Below, piece by piece: positions 1 through 13,000 of a stretch of 64,000 nucleotides of DNA. Source of the DNA: Helichrysum umbraculigerum (Eukaryota > Streptophyta > Magnoliopsida > Asterales > Asteraceae); assembly GCA_949592205.1 (NCBI GenBank), contig CATIUR010000003.1, forward strand, positions 74,242,501 through 74,306,500, given 5' to 3'. Position numbers and translations under genes: made by a program. How positions within the stretch are numbered: position 1 is the stretch's first letter; each line of letters begins with the position of its first letter. The notes under the pieces were generated by a model. That model made no database searches. It was given only the letters and a program-made list of their open reading frames with translations, and had not been told where the DNA came from.

Positions 1-746
1 CTAGTTATGATTAAAATACTAAGACAAAAGTTTCTGACTTTTTCTAACAGTTTGTATATCTTTTCTTACAAAAATTATTAAAAATACCAAACGAACTCAA
101 ATAAATATGAGGCTTGTGGGGTTGGAAATTTTACTTCCAGAACTTGAATTTAGACTATAAAAACGTCCATTTTCATGAAGGAATTATTTTTATAAAAATC
201 GTGGAAGTTGAATAAACTTTCTGGACAGAAACTTGTAACTCCATGATTGAGTGTTTTATTCAAAGTGAAGAACACCAATCATGAAATAAAAGAAGATTTT
301 TATCTTTTGACCTTTAAATCCATGTTCTAACACATGCATGGTGTTAAATTACATCCATGATGTGTTAGAGATGATTATTAACATAAGAACAAGATTTTTA
401 TATTAATATGAACAAGATCTAACAAGTTTTCAAGCAATAAACGATTTTGACTTGATTTTTGGTTTGATCATGGGTTACCCTTTCTTTGTAACACATAGAG
501 GTGTTTAAAGGTATAACCTACAAACATCAAGAGTTTTATGAGGATTTTAGCCATGGGAAGAGGCATAAAATCCGAATTTTTATGAAGAAAAATACAAGAA
601 AATGAAAGATAGATAGATGTAGATGATTTGATTTACCTTTAAAGGTTTCTTTGGTGTATGAACACCTTCAATTTCTTGGATTAAACCTTGAAGAATGCTG
701 GAATTTTAGTGAGAGAATTGAGAAAATGTGTGTGTCTTTGAGAGAG
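1..746 (-). repeat. Partial LTR of element G, tandem copy
   Basis: This stretch matches 3642-4387 (inside the LTR at 1802-5181) with no difference that I found, and 11893 onward in the right LTR with only a few. It runs off the left edge, so it is the visible end of a third G LTR. At 747-751 it joins G internal sequence instead of continuing as LTR. It holds no gene of its own. Confidence 0.9.
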
Positions 747-933
747 AAGAGTGGGAGGAAGAGTGTGAAGTAGAAGAAGTAGATGTAGCGCGCCTAAGTG
801 AAGAGTTCTCGTGTTGGTCCAGTTTTATTGGTTCATCCTCAGGCGGAACCTCCTCAAGTGGGTCCTTTTTCGGATAGATTCTCCTCCTCGGTACTGGGTG
901 GGTTGTCGCGAGGGCGACCGGTGATGTAACCAT
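706..933 (-). pseudogene. Chimeric gag N-terminus fused to LTR sequence
   Basis: A 75-codon frame starts with the same residues (MVTSPVALATTHPVP) as the gag remnant at 8844-9185. After residues SSHSS it reads into LTR sequence because of the deletion junction at 747-751. It is a product of the rearrangement and not a functional protein. The gag assignment rests on its place just after the leader of a gypsy element. The fragment is too short to show a capsid domain. Confidence 0.6.
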
Positions 934-1801
934 AATCGTCAGTTGATATGGCAGCGTGGAATGAAGATTGAAACAAGGTAAGACTACAAACAGAAGATTT
1001 AGTTCCTAGGCGATTAGTGATGTGTCCTGACGCGTTTGTTGAGTAAGCAGTGTAGGAGGATGATGTGTAGCTCCCAATCTACTGTTCTTTAGGTCCGAAT
1101 CGCAAGTTAAACTTGCGGAATATTGTTTACTGAGTTTATGTATGCGGAATTATAATGTAATATAATGTAAGCAAGAGTAAGTAAAACTATTGCTTTACTA
1201 TCAATTAGGAACGATTACTATATCATCGAATCTTGGTCAAAATAGATAGAACGAGCAGTCACAAATGAAGTCACAAATCAAGACTCAACCACAATTACCT
1301 ACAGTAGCTAACGCAACGCCCAAAGTGTTGCTATCCTGTATTTAGTGTCGCTTACAAAGATCACAAGATTTGACTAACACCTTAAACAACCTACTTTGAC
1401 ATTATGCACTAATATGTTAACCTTAAAATGATAAGACTAAAATGGAGGTATACTTAGTTACTAACAGTGCTACATGGATGCCTACGATATGCAATGCACA
1501 CACACAACGTTTGCTTTCCAAAGGTTTAAACATGAAAGAAAAATCGAACATAACCGTAGTATACCTATTCCGTGTCTCGCATAATCTTACCTAAATTAAA
1601 CATAGGTGATCAGGCTATGCCTAATTGAGGTCCAATAATGCAACACATGGTTTAGTTATACTAATACTATGCTCGGTTTAGTTTAATTGGTAATACCTTT
1701 GGAGTTTTAAGAAAATATTTTAAAGAAGATGTTGGTTATAGTTGGGGTTTTTGTTTGGAAAAACCGGCATTCTCTATAACCTTAGGCTCTGATACCAAAC
1801 C
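747..1801 (-). mobile_element. Truncated second internal region of element G
   Basis: The sequence matches 8999-10053 at a constant offset of 8252 with only a few substitutions. Read on the minus strand it holds, after the LTR at 1802-5181, a primer-binding site, a long untranslated leader and the first codons of gag, then stops at the junction with LTR sequence. The order on the minus strand is therefore LTR, full internal region, LTR, shortened internal region, LTR: a tandem element with shared LTRs whose second internal region has lost about 3.8 kb. Confidence 0.85.
1785..1797 (-). other. Primer-binding site, initiator Met tRNA type
   Basis: On the minus strand this reads TGGTATCAGAGCC, the usual match to the 3' end of plant initiator Met tRNA, four bases after the LTR terminus at 1802. 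The same site recurs at 10037-10049. Confidence 0.9.
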
Positions 1802-4800
1802 TGTCACACCCCGCTAAAGCGGAAACACGAGGTGTAACAGTACCGGGTAACAACGCACAAGATATAGAAGTAACACCATACATAATTTAGCGAAAGTATT
1901 GCAAGTTACTACAAGTTCAACCCGTAGTTTCAAAAGAGATTACATCAAGTTCATAAAAGTTTCTAAAAGATAGTCATAGTTCAAAATAAAGCAAACGCAT
2001 GTGAGAATGCATATCCAAGCAAAGGTACTCCTAGAATGCACCTTACTGTCGTTCACCTGAAAAGCATGATAAAACAAAAGGGTCAACTATGGTCATAGTT
2101 GGTGAGTTCACAGGTTTAATGTTACAAATAAATGAACTAAAAGCTTTGTTCATAAATGACGTGAATAAAAATGATTAGTTGTATTGCGAATATGAAAGGT
2201 AGTGTACGTAAGTGTTAATGCGATTGAGGCCACTACTAAACCGATTACCGACCGAATGCCCCAAATGATGTCCTCACAGGGACATGAGTTACCTTCCGTC
2301 CAATCGGGGACAAGGTAAATTCTACACATCCAATCGGGGATGTGAGCGAGTGATAACATGCACACACATAGCCATGTGAGTGAGAGTTGGTCTACCCTAA
2401 ATAACGTTATTCATGATTATCAAAGACGGCTCGTCTGGCTCTCGGACGAGTTAATGAGTAGTGTAACAGGTTACCGGGGACTTAGTGTTCAATGATGTCC
2501 TCACAGGAACATGAGTTACCTTTCGTCCAATCGGGGACAAGGTAAACACTACACATCCAATCGGGGATGTGAGTTCTCAATTCACGTAGGTAGTATACAC
2601 CAATTCGCATAAGTAGCATAACAAAAGTTCAATAAGTTCATAAAAAGTGCAACCAATTTATTTAAAGTTTAGAATCATGCTTTTCACCCCAAAATAGTAA
2701 ACAAGTAAAAAGGGGTTGTGAAAACTCACTGTAGAGCGTAAGCGTGAATTGATGGATGTAATACGTGAGCTTGTCGAGTATGACTCCTATCCAAGTCCTA
2801 TGAACACGAGGTCTCTAGTTAGATTCTTGGTGAATTGGTTTGTAAGATTGCTTAGTTAAGTATTTAGATTACAAAGTGCCAAAATGGTTTGTTTGGTTGG
2901 AAATTTGTTAACGTCCAATATCACGTTTGATTACTAATTGAATACAAAAGCATACAACATTCTTAAATTGTCGAATTTCTTTATACATGTCATATAATGT
3001 CGCATGATTGTTAGTGTCCAAATTTCATGGCATTTTGTGTGTTGGAATTTTGGTTCTTCACAATTTATAATTAATGACACATAATCGATAAATATATCAT
3101 AAGACACCCCAAACCCTTCTTGTTAGCATTATTTCCAAAAATAGTAACTTTCCCATTTTCGAAACCGATACCCATTTTTGTTGACTTGGTCAAATCTTCT
3201 CGGTTTGACCCGAGACTTATACCCAAACCTTAAACATGTTCATAAGTCATAAAAAGTTAGTTTTTCCCCAAATAGTAAGTTCGCAAGTGTCGGTTTTCAA
3301 CTTTTACAAAATCAGTCCATATTCTTATTTCCAGGAATTTACATCTGTTTGTTGAATTTATTAAAAATACTTTTGCCACGTAATAGTGTAAGAAAAAAAT
3401 CATAGATGTTTCTCAATATGTTACTTATGTTCTGTAATTTTTCCAGGAACTATAGAAGAGTCCAAGTATTTTTAGAATTTTATTTTATCTTCAAAGGTCA
3501 GATCTGAACACAAATGCATGCAATCATTACTTTTGAGTAAAATACATTGGGTTCCAAGAAAAGTGATCAACAGAAACGTTGTGACCAACAAAATTTGTAA
3601 ACTTTTGGCGTTGGTTTCAAGTCATTTGGATGTGTGTAGCTCTAGTTATGATTAAAATACTAAGACAAAAGTTTCTGACTTTTTCTAACAGTTTGTATAT
3701 CTTTTCTTACAAAAATTATTAAAAATACCAAACGAACTCAAATAAATATGAGGCTTGTGGGGTTGGAAATTTTACTTCCAGAACTTGAATTTAGACTATA
3801 AAAACGTCCATTTTCATGAAGGAATTATTTTTATAAAAATCGTGGAAGTTGAATAAACTTTCTGGACAGAAACTTGTAACTCCATGATTGAGTGTTTTAT
3901 TCAAAGTGAAGAACACCAATCATGAAATAAAAGAAGATTTTTATCTTTTGACCTTTAAATCCATGTTCTAACACATGCATGGTGTTAAATTACATCCATG
4001 ATGTGTTAGAGATGATTATTAACATAAGAACAAGATTTTTATATTAATATGAACAAGATCTAACAAGTTTTCAAGCAATAAACGATTTTGACTTGATTTT
4101 TGGTTTGATCATGGGTTACCCTTTCTTTGTAACACATAGAGGTGTTTAAAGGTATAACCTACAAACATCAAGAGTTTTATGAGGATTTTAGCCATGGGAA
4201 GAGGCATAAAATCCGAATTTTTATGAAGAAAAATACAAGAAAATGAAAGATAGATAGATGTAGATGATTTGATTTACCTTTAAAGGTTTCTTTGGTGTAT
4301 GAACACCTTCAATTTCTTGGATTAAACCTTGAAGAATGCTGGAATTTTAGTGAGAGAATTGAGAAAATGTGTGTGTCTTTGAGAGAGAAGAGAGAAGAGT
4401 GTAAGTATGGGTTTTGGGAAAATGAGTGTAATAATGAGAGACTTGGGAAAATAAAATGAATTTGAATGAAATGGTGGGGGGCATGGGAGAACGAAATTTA
4501 GGGGCCCCATAGGGCTGGAAATGTTTTAAAAAAATTGGTTTCCAGACTGTGTTGCGTTCTGTGTTCGTTTTCTCATTAATTCGTTAATACGTTAAATCGC
4601 GTAACGTTTTCTTTTGTCGTTTAAATTCACGATATGTTTGAGATTATTTTTCATTGAAGTATTATTAAAATACTTTATTTTAAGTTGTCAAAATATTTAT
4701 TGACGTTCGTTTGGTTGCCGAATTCGATTCACGCGTTTTCGTTGTGTTTGAGACGTTTTAGCCAAAACGTCGAGGTTTTCCGTGCATTATTTAAACAAAA

Positions 4801-5181
4801 TAATAATTTATGATAAATAACTTATAAAAATAGGTTCAAGTTATTTATATAAATGTTTTCATCAATGTTCGTGTTTTGCCGGATTCCATCCGATTGAATT
4901 TACGTTGTCGAGTCACCGGAAATTTTGGTTTTTGTGATTCGATGAGGATTTTGTGAAAGTATAAAGAGGTAGATTTTTCTTTAATTTAGTTGGCACTTAG
5001 TAACCTAATTTAGCATATCTAATGGAACTTAAGATTCACTAAGCAATCTATAAGACATTTTACGACTTTGGTAAGCCTACGAAGTCATAACCTAGAATTT
5101 TCACTAGGATTTAAGGAATGTTGTAAGAGTATTTTAAGATTCGAGTGCGGTAATGACCTGAGATTTTTGACGGTTGTCACA
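1802..5181 (-). repeat. 3' LTR of element G
   Basis: 3380 bp, starting tgtcaca and ending tgtcaca on the plus strand, which is the TG...CA form on the minus strand. It pairs with 10054-13434. It contains an 80-bp direct repeat (2267-2346 and 2494-2573) and ends beside a purine-rich tract at 5182. On its other side it is followed by another primer site and leader, so it also serves as 5' LTR of the shortened tandem copy. Confidence 0.92.
2267..2573. repeat. 80-bp direct repeat pair inside the G LTR
   Basis: Two copies, 2267-2346 and 2494-2573, start 227 bp apart and share the order gatgtcctcacagg, ccaatcggggacaagg, ccaatcggggatgtgag. Each holds two short caatcgggga units. The pair is also present in the right LTR at 10519-10598 and 10746-10825, so it predates the insertion. 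Confidence 0.85.
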
Positions 5182-5216
5182 TTATCCCACCGTTGAAATG
5201 AATTTCGTCCCGAAAT
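5182..5216 (-). promoter_or_regulatory. Polypurine tract and pre-PPT hairpin of G
   Basis: On the minus strand a purine-rich stretch (ggtgggataa) abuts the 3' LTR. At 5202-5216 is the inverted repeat ATTTCG-GGA-CGAAAT, 20 nt from the LTR. The tract primes plus-strand DNA synthesis in this class of element. The hairpin has no assigned role. Confidence 0.75.
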
Positions 5217-5291
5217 TCAATTGGTCCTATTGGGTGACATAGCACTCGATAATAGGTGTGGGTACATTCTTCTCATTAAATATTTCTAATC

Positions 5292-7888
5292 CTATGTGTA
5301 CTTAGGTCCATGTTTAGAATTCCAGTTGGCTTTAACTAAGGGAATGTTGTCACATCTCAATTGTTTGGTACCTCTATTATGGATTTCTGCGGGTGCTTCA
5401 CTAAAAGAAAGTAATCGATCATCGATCCGAATCTCATCTAAGGCCAAGGTCTGAGAGTTGTCAACTAGACACTTCTTAAGGTTTGAGACATGAAATATGC
5501 CATGAATGCCACCCAACTCTTTGGGCAATTCTAGTTTGTAAGCCACCGGGCCTATTTGTTTCAAGATTTTGTATGGTTCAATATAGCGTGGGCTTAGCTT
5601 GCCTTTCTTGCCAAAGCGTACATGTCCTTCCCAAGGTGATACTCTCAGAAATACTCTATCACCCATTCAAAATTCCAGTGGCTTTCCGCGATTGTCAGCG
5701 TAGCTGTTATGTATAATTTGGGTTGCCTTGAGTCGTTCTCTTATGGTTGTGATTTTGTCCACAGCTTCCTGAATGTTGTCTGGCCTTGTCAAGTGCTTCT
5801 CACCGACTCTGTGCCAACACACTGGTGATCAAAATTTCTGTCCATACAAGGCCTCAAATGGTGCACATTTGATGCTAGTGTTGTAACCGTTGTTGTAAGA
5901 GAATTCTATCAAGGGTAAGTGTACATCTCAACTTCCTCCAAAGTCTAGTACACATACTCGTAGTATAACTTCTAAGGTTTGAATTGTTTGCTCACTTTCC
6001 CGTCTGTTTAAGGGTAATAAGCCGTACTCATGTTTAGTTGGGTACTCAACGCCTTCTGCATTGATAGCCAAAACCGTGATGTAAAACGACTATCCCTGTC
6101 CGAGATAATTGAAATGGGCACTCCGTGACGCTACACAATCTCTGCAATATAGATTTGAGCAAGTCTCTCCATTATGTAATCCTCTCGGATAGGTAGAAAA
6201 CGCACGGATTTTAACAGTTGGTCAATAATAACTCAAATGGAGTCATGACCTTTGGAAGTTCGAGGTGACGAAGTCCATTTCTATCTGTCCCCATTTCTAT
6301 TGGGGTATTTTAGGTTGTTGTAATGACCTTGACAGCTTTTGGTACTTAATTTCGGAATCGTAATCGTTAAGTAACTCCATCCACTTTCTTTGCCTCATGT
6401 AAAGCATCTTCTGTTCGAGTATGTCCCGGGGACTCTTATGATCGGTAAGCACAGTACAGCTGGAATCGGATAGGTAATGTCTCCAAATCTTAAGTGAAAA
6501 GACCACTACTCCTAGTTCCAAGTTATGCGTAGTACAGTTCACCTCATTTTCCTTGAGCTGCCTGGAAGCATTCGTAATTACTTTATTCTTCTGCATCAGA
6601 ACGCAGCCTAATCCCTAGTGCGACGCATTCACAATATACTACAATCTGTTCCTTCATGCAATGATAGGATTGGCACATTGCACAGATTCTATTTAGTGTT
6701 TGGAATGCCTTTTCTCGTTCATTATCACAAATGAATTCCTTCATCTTTTGGGTCAGTTTTGTCAAGGGCTTGGTGATCTTTGAGAAATTTTTATGGATCT
6801 CTAGAAGTATCCAGCCAATCCTAGAAATTGACGGATTTCCGTAGGAGTCGCCGGGACTTCACATTTCTCAATCGCCTCGATTTTAGCTGGATCCACATGG
6901 ATCCCTTCCATGTTCACTATATGACCGAGGAAGTGTACTTCTTTGTTCCAAAACTCGCACTTAGAGAATTTGGAGTACAACTTCTCTTCCTTGAGTGGTT
7001 GCAACACTTGTCCTAAATGCTGCTCGTGATTCTCTTTACTACGCTAGTAGATTAGTATGTCAACGATAAAATCACAAAAATTATCCCAGTATGCTCCGCA
7101 GACTCTGTTCATTAAGTTCATGAATTTCGCAGGAGCATTGGTTAGGCCGAAAGGCATAAGCTTAAACTCGTAATGCCCATATCGTGTTTGGAACACTGTT
7201 TTAGGTATATCTTATTTGTGAATTCGTAATTGGTGATAACCTGACCGTAGGTCGAGTTTGGAGAAGTAGAAGGGGCCTTGCAGCTGATCGAATAGATCGT
7301 CGATTCGAAATTCGACTTGCTTATGCGGGGGCAATCCTGGTAGATCATCTGGAAATACTTTGGGGTAGTTGCATACCACCGGGACATCTTGTATGCGTCT
7401 TTTCTTTGGCTTTGTCTCGCTATCTTTTTCATGGATGACACTATCTTCTGATTTCTTTCAGGTCCTTCTCCATGTACTAATAGTATCTCATTCATTTGAA
7501 TGGGTACTCGTAAAATCTTTTCATGACAACTTATGTCTATATGATTTTCGGCTAACCAGTCCATGCCGACTACTACATCAAAACTTCCTATTTTCATTGG
7601 AATAAGGTCTATACTGAAGGATTCACCTTCCAGTTTTAGTACGCAGTTGCGTATTATTTCACTAACAATCAGTTTGTAACCACTAGCGAGTTCTACTGCA
7701 TATGGAGGTCCTAAAGGCTGTAATTCCCTATAGATTAAGGGCCGAAACTGATGTGAGACAAAGCTCTTATCTACCCATGAGTCAAAAAGTACTGATGCGT
7801 AGTGGTTATTTAGGAGAAACTTACTTGTGACCACATTAGGATTCCGATGTGCTTTCCCAAAATGTTCAGTGTTTCCACACTCGTACAA
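5292..7888 (-). pseudogene. Decayed pol (protease, RT, RNase H, integrase) of G
   Basis: Fragments appear in the normal order. Protease lies at about 7470-7888: SVLFDSWVDKSFVS, where the active-site DSG/DTG has become DSW, then FDVVVGMDWL. RT follows at about 6800-7350 and lacks its first half (QVEFRI runs straight into DDLFDQLQG), keeping the palm and thumb (KFSKCEFW, FLGHIV, IRQFLGLAGYF). RNase H is at 6297-6596 (ASRQLKENE, THNLELGVVVF, TDHKS). The integrase core at 5670-6290 is riddled with stops. At 5292-5666 are the GPF/Y-like module (RYIEPYKIL, GPVAYKLELP) and the start of a chromodomain (KANWNSKHGP). The family is Tekay/Del chromovirus. No part can be functional, because the protease and RT active sites are damaged or lost and the frame is repeatedly broken. 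Confidence 0.85.
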
Positions 7889-8843
7889 GCTCTTGATGTA
7901 TCAGGGTTTAGTCTCTAAAGATATATATATTTCTAGTATACGAAAGGAATTTTTAACTATCTCGAGTTTTAACACAAAACTGCTGGTACTATTTCTGGTT
8001 AAATTGGTGTCGTCTCCTCTATTACTAACGTCATCGTGATTTTCGCAACTTTGTTAGTAATTTATGGATTTGAATATTTTATAAAACATCTTGTGGAAGA
8101 CTTGTCGTAAAATCTGTTTGAATAATTTTTATGTTGAAAATCTGTTTTACAACTTAGAGTTCTTTGAAAATTTGAGTCAATCAAAATACGTTGAAAACTC
8201 TTATCACTGACAAATCGTTTGAAAATTCTGTTTAATGAAATCCGTTCGAAGAGATTGAAGTTGTGAAATTTTTTTTTTGATTAAATGTCTGATGAAAATC
8301 CGTTGAAGGCTTAAGTCGATAAAATACGTTGAAAGCTCTGGTCATTGAAAAGTGTTGAAAGTCCAGTTTTAATAAAAATCTATTGGAAGATTTATGTTTG
8401 TGAAAAATCCATGGAGAATGTCTGATGAAAATTTGGTTGAAACCGTTTCCCACACACTGTACATGTGTTGTGGAATTTCTACTAGTCTTAAGTGAGGTCT
8501 TTTTTTTTTTTTTTTGCACACTAGTCTTAATCGCAAGGCAACGACTTTGCCTCTGGTCTCCATCACCTGGAGATGGGTAGTTTCTATGGTTTCGCTAAGA
8601 TCCTACTGATCCTCATAGATCTGTGCAACTCGGCCCTGTGGCAGGTGCATCCAGCCTAAACGGGGTTCGTATTGTTCTAACTCCATAGCGTCTATTCTAT
8701 TCTCGTGGTGGCGTAGCCTAGTAGCTAGTACCAGAATGGTATGGTGATCAAGTTCCTGTGCATAGGGGAGGTATGCATGTTGAAAGCTTCTTCGCCCTCT
8801 GTAGGAATTTGTATTCCTCCTTCAGTTCTCCAAGTCTCAAGAG
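7889..8843. other. Decayed gag-pol spacer with degenerate short repeats
   Basis: No open frame of note. From about 8040 to 8450 the sequence is a run of loosely repeated 25-60 bp units around gttgaaaa/ctgatgaaaatccgttg, like a decayed minisatellite. At 8500-8515 is a run of 16 T, flanked by the 10-base direct repeat actagtctta. The region should hold most of gag in an intact element, but I could not recognise capsid or zinc-knuckle sequence. Confidence 0.5.
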
Positions 8844-9185
8844 TTACGAGTAACCAATTCCATTGGCGGACATCTTACCGACGACTAGTCCTAGTGGGTG
8901 GTGTACCAGTAGTAGTATAGATAGTGTAAGGTCTAGTTCGAGGTGTTCTGTCATTCTTTCTAGTCGTGTATAACACACACGATTCATAGGTCTTCGATAA
9001 GAGTGGGAGGAAGAGTGTGAAGTAGAAGAAGTAGATGTAACGCGCCTAAGTGAAGAGTTCTCGTGTTGGTCCAGTTTTATTGGTTCATCCTCAGGCGGAA
9101 CCTCCTCAAGTGGGTCCTTTTTCGGATAGATTCTCCTCCTCGGTACTGGGTGGGTTGTCGCGAGGGCGACCGGTGATGTAACCAT
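8844..9185 (-). pseudogene. gag N-terminal remnant of element G
   Basis: A 113-codon frame begins MVTSPVALATTHPVPRRR, continues with an acidic stretch (DPLEEVPPEDEP) and a Ser/Thr-rich run, and ends after about 50 residues with no recognisable domain. It is the first frame after the primer site on the element's coding strand, where gag belongs. The first 60 or so residues are repeated at 747-933. It is too short for a working gag (usually 350-450 residues), and no capsid or CCHC motif can be seen. Confidence 0.55.
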
Positions 9186-10053
9186 AATCGTCAGTTGATA
9201 TGGCAGCGTGGAATGAAGATTGCAACAAGGTAAGACTACAAACAGAAGATTTAGTTCCTAGGCGATTAGTGATGTGTCCTGACGCGTTTGTTGAGTAAGC
9301 AGTGTAGGAGGATGATGTGTAGCTCCCAATCTACTGTTCTTTAGGTCCGAATCGCAAGTTAAACTTGCGGAATATTGTTTACTGAGTTTATGTATGCGGA
9401 ATTATAATGTAATATAATGTAAGCAAGAGTAAGTAAAACTATTGCTTTACTATCAATTAGGAACGATTACTATATCATCGAATCTTGGTCAAAATAGATA
9501 GAACGAGCAGTCACAAATGAAGTCACAAATCAAGACTCAACCACAATTACCTACAGTAGCTAACGCAACGCCCAAAGTGTTGCTATCCTGTATTTAGTGT
9601 CGCTTACAAAGATCACAAGATTTGACTAACACCTTAAACAACCTACTTTGACATTATGCACTAATATGTTAACCTTAAAATGATAAGACTAAAATGGAGG
9701 TATACTTAGTTACTAACAGTGCTACATGGATGCCTACGATATGCAATGCACACACACAACGTTTGCTTTCCAAAGGTTTAAACATGAAAGAAAAATCGAA
9801 CATAACCGTAGTATACCTATTCCGTGTCTCGCATAATCTTACCTAAATTAAACATAGGTGATCAGGCTATGCCTAATTGAGGTCCAATAATGCAACACAT
9901 GGTTTAGTTATACTAATACTATGCTCGGTTTAGTTTAATTGGTAATACCTTTGGAGTTTTAAGAAAATATTTTAAAGAAGATGTTGGTTATAGTTGGGGT
10001 TTTTGTTTGGAAAAACCGGCATTCTCTATAACCTTAGGCTCTGATACCAAACC
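9186..10053 (-). other. 5' leader and primer-binding site of element G
   Basis: About 870 nt of AT-rich untranslated leader lie between the primer site at 10037-10049 (minus strand TGGTATCAGAGCC, four bases from the LTR) and the gag start. I see no coding sequence. It is duplicated at 934-1801. Confidence 0.85.
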
Positions 10054-13000
10054 TGTCACACCCCGCTAAAGCGGAAACACGAGGTGTAACAGTACCGGGT
10101 AACAACGCACAAGATATAGAAGTAACACCATACATAATTTAGCGAAAGTATTGCAAGTTACTACAAGTTCAACCCGTAGTTTCAAAAGAGATTACATCAA
10201 GTTCATAAAAGTTTCTAAAAGATAGTCATAGTTCAAAATAAAGCAAACGCATGTGAGAATGCATATCCAAGCAAAGGTACTCCTAGAATGCACCTTACTG
10301 TCGTTCACCTGAAAAGCATGATAAAACAAAAGGGTCAACTATGGTCATAGTTGGTGAGTTCACAGGTTTAATGTTACAAATAAATGAACTAAAAGCTTTG
10401 TTCATAAATGACGTGAATAAAAATGATTAGTTGTATTGCGAATATGAAAGGTAGTGTACGTAAGTGTTAATGCGATTGAGGCCACTACTAAACCGATTAC
10501 CGACCGAATGCCCCAAATGATGTCCTCACAGGGACATGAGTTACCTTCCGTCCAATCGGGGACAAGGTAAATTCTACACATCCAATCGGGGATGTGAGCG
10601 AGTGATAACATGCACACACATAGCCATGTGAGTGAGAGTTGGTCTACCCTAAATAACATTATTCATGATTATCATAGACGGCTCGTCTGGCTCTCGGACG
10701 AGTTAATGAGTAGTGTAACAGGTTACCGGGGACTTAGTGTTCAATGATGTCCTCACAGGAACATGAGTTACCTTTCGTCCAATCGGGGACAAGGTAAACA
10801 CTACACATCCAATCGGGGATGTGAGTTCTCAATTCACGTAGGTAGTATACACCAATTCGCATAAGTAGCATAACAAAAGTTCAATAAGTTCATAAAAAGT
10901 GCAACCAATTTATTTAAAGTTTAGAATCATGCTTTTCACCCCAAAATAGTAAACAAGTAAAAAGGGGTTGTGAAAACTCACTGTAGAGCGTAAGCGTGAA
11001 TCGATGGATGTAATACGTGAGCTTGTCGAGTATGACTCCTATCCAAGTCCTATGAACACGAGGTCTCTAGTTAGATTCTTGGTGAATTGGTTTGTAAGAT
11101 TGCTTAGTTAAGTATTTAGATTACAAAGTGCCAAAATGATTTGTTTGGTTGGAAATTTGTTAACGTCCAATATCACGTTTGATTACTAATTGAATACAAA
11201 AGCATACAACATTCTTAAATTGTCGAATTTCTTTATACATGTCATATAATGTCGCATGATTGTTAGTGTCCAAATTTCATGGCATTTTGTGTGTTGGAAT
11301 TTTGGTTCTTCACAATTTATAATTAATGACACATAATCGATAAATATATCATAAGACACCCCAAACCCTTCTTGTTAGCATTATTTCCAAAAATAGTAAC
11401 TTTCCCATTTTCGAAACCGATACCCATTTTTGTTGACTTGGTCAAATCTTCTCGGTTTGACCCGAGACTTATACCCAAACCTTAAACATGTTCATAAGTC
11501 ATAAAAAGTTAGTTTTTCCCCAAATAGTAAGTTCGCAAGTGTCGGTTTTCAACTTTTACAAAATCAGTCCATATTCTTATTTCCAGGAATTTACATCTGT
11601 TTGTTGAATTTATTAAAAATACTTTTGCTACGTAATAGTGTAAGAAAAAAATCATAGATGTTTCTCAATATGTTACTTATGTTCTGTAATTTTTCCAGGA
11701 ACTATAGAAGAGTCCAAGTATTTTTAGAATTTTATTTTATCTTCAAAGGTCAGATCTGAACACAAATGCATGCAATCATTACTTTTGAGTAAAATACATT
11801 GGGTTCCAGGAAAAGTGATCAACAGAAACGTTGTGACCAACAAAATTTGTAAACTTTTGGCGTTGGTTTCAAGTCATTTGGATGTGTGTAGCTCTAGTTA
11901 TGATTAAAATACTAAGACAAAAGTTTCTGACTTTTTCTAACAGTTTGTATATCTTTTCTTACAAAAATTATTAAAAATACCAAACGAACTCAAATAAATA
12001 TGAGGCTTGTGGGGTTGGAAATTTTACTTCCAGAACTTGAATTTAGACTATAAAAACGTCCATTTTCATGAAGGAATTATTTTTATAAAAATCGTGGAAG
12101 TTGAATAAACTTTCTGGACAGAAACTTGTAACTCCATGATTGAGTGTTTTATTCAAAGTGAAGAACACCAATCATGAAATAAAAGAAGATTTTTATCTTT
12201 TGACCTTTAAATCCATGTTCTAACACATGCATGGTGTTAAATTACATCCATGATGTGTTAGAGATGATTATTAACATAAGAACAAGATTTTTATATTAAT
12301 ATGAACAAGATCTAACAAGTTTTCAAGCAATAAACGATTTTGACTTGATTTTTGGTTTGATCATGGGTTACCCTTTCTTTGTAACACATAGATGTGTTTA
12401 AAGGTATAACCTACAAACATCAAGAGTTTTATGAGGATTTTAGCCATGGGAAGAGGCATAAAATCCGAATTTTTATGAAGAAAAATACAAGAAAATGAAA
12501 GATAGATAGATGTAGATGATTTGATTTACCTTTAAAGGTTTCTTTGGTGTATGAACACCTTCAATTTCTTGGATTAAACCTTGAAGAATGATGGAATTTT
12601 AGTGAGAGAATTGAGAAAATGTGTGTGTCTTTGAGAGAGAAGAGAGAAGAGTGTAAGTATGGGTTTTGGGAAAATGAGTGTAATAATGAGAGACTTGGGA
12701 AAATAAAATGAATTTGAATGAAATGGTGGGGGGGCATGGGAGAACGAAATTTAGGGGCCCCATAGGGCTGGAAATGTTTTAAAAAAATTGGTTTCCAGAC
12801 TGTGTTGCGTTCTGTGTTCGTTTTCTCATTAATTCGTTATTACGTTAAATCGCGTAACGTTTTCTTTTGTCGTTTAAATTCACGATATGTTTGGGATTAT
12901 TTTTCATTGAAGTATTATTAAAATACTTTATTTTAAGTTGTCAAAATATTTATTGACGTTCGTTTGGTTGCCGAATTCGATTCACGCGTTTTCGTTGTGT

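Noticed and set aside
2150..2365. 71-codon frame with a hydrophobic stretch, also at 10402-10659
   Set aside because: It lies inside the LTR of G across the 80-bp direct repeat, with no domain and no support other than LTR duplication.
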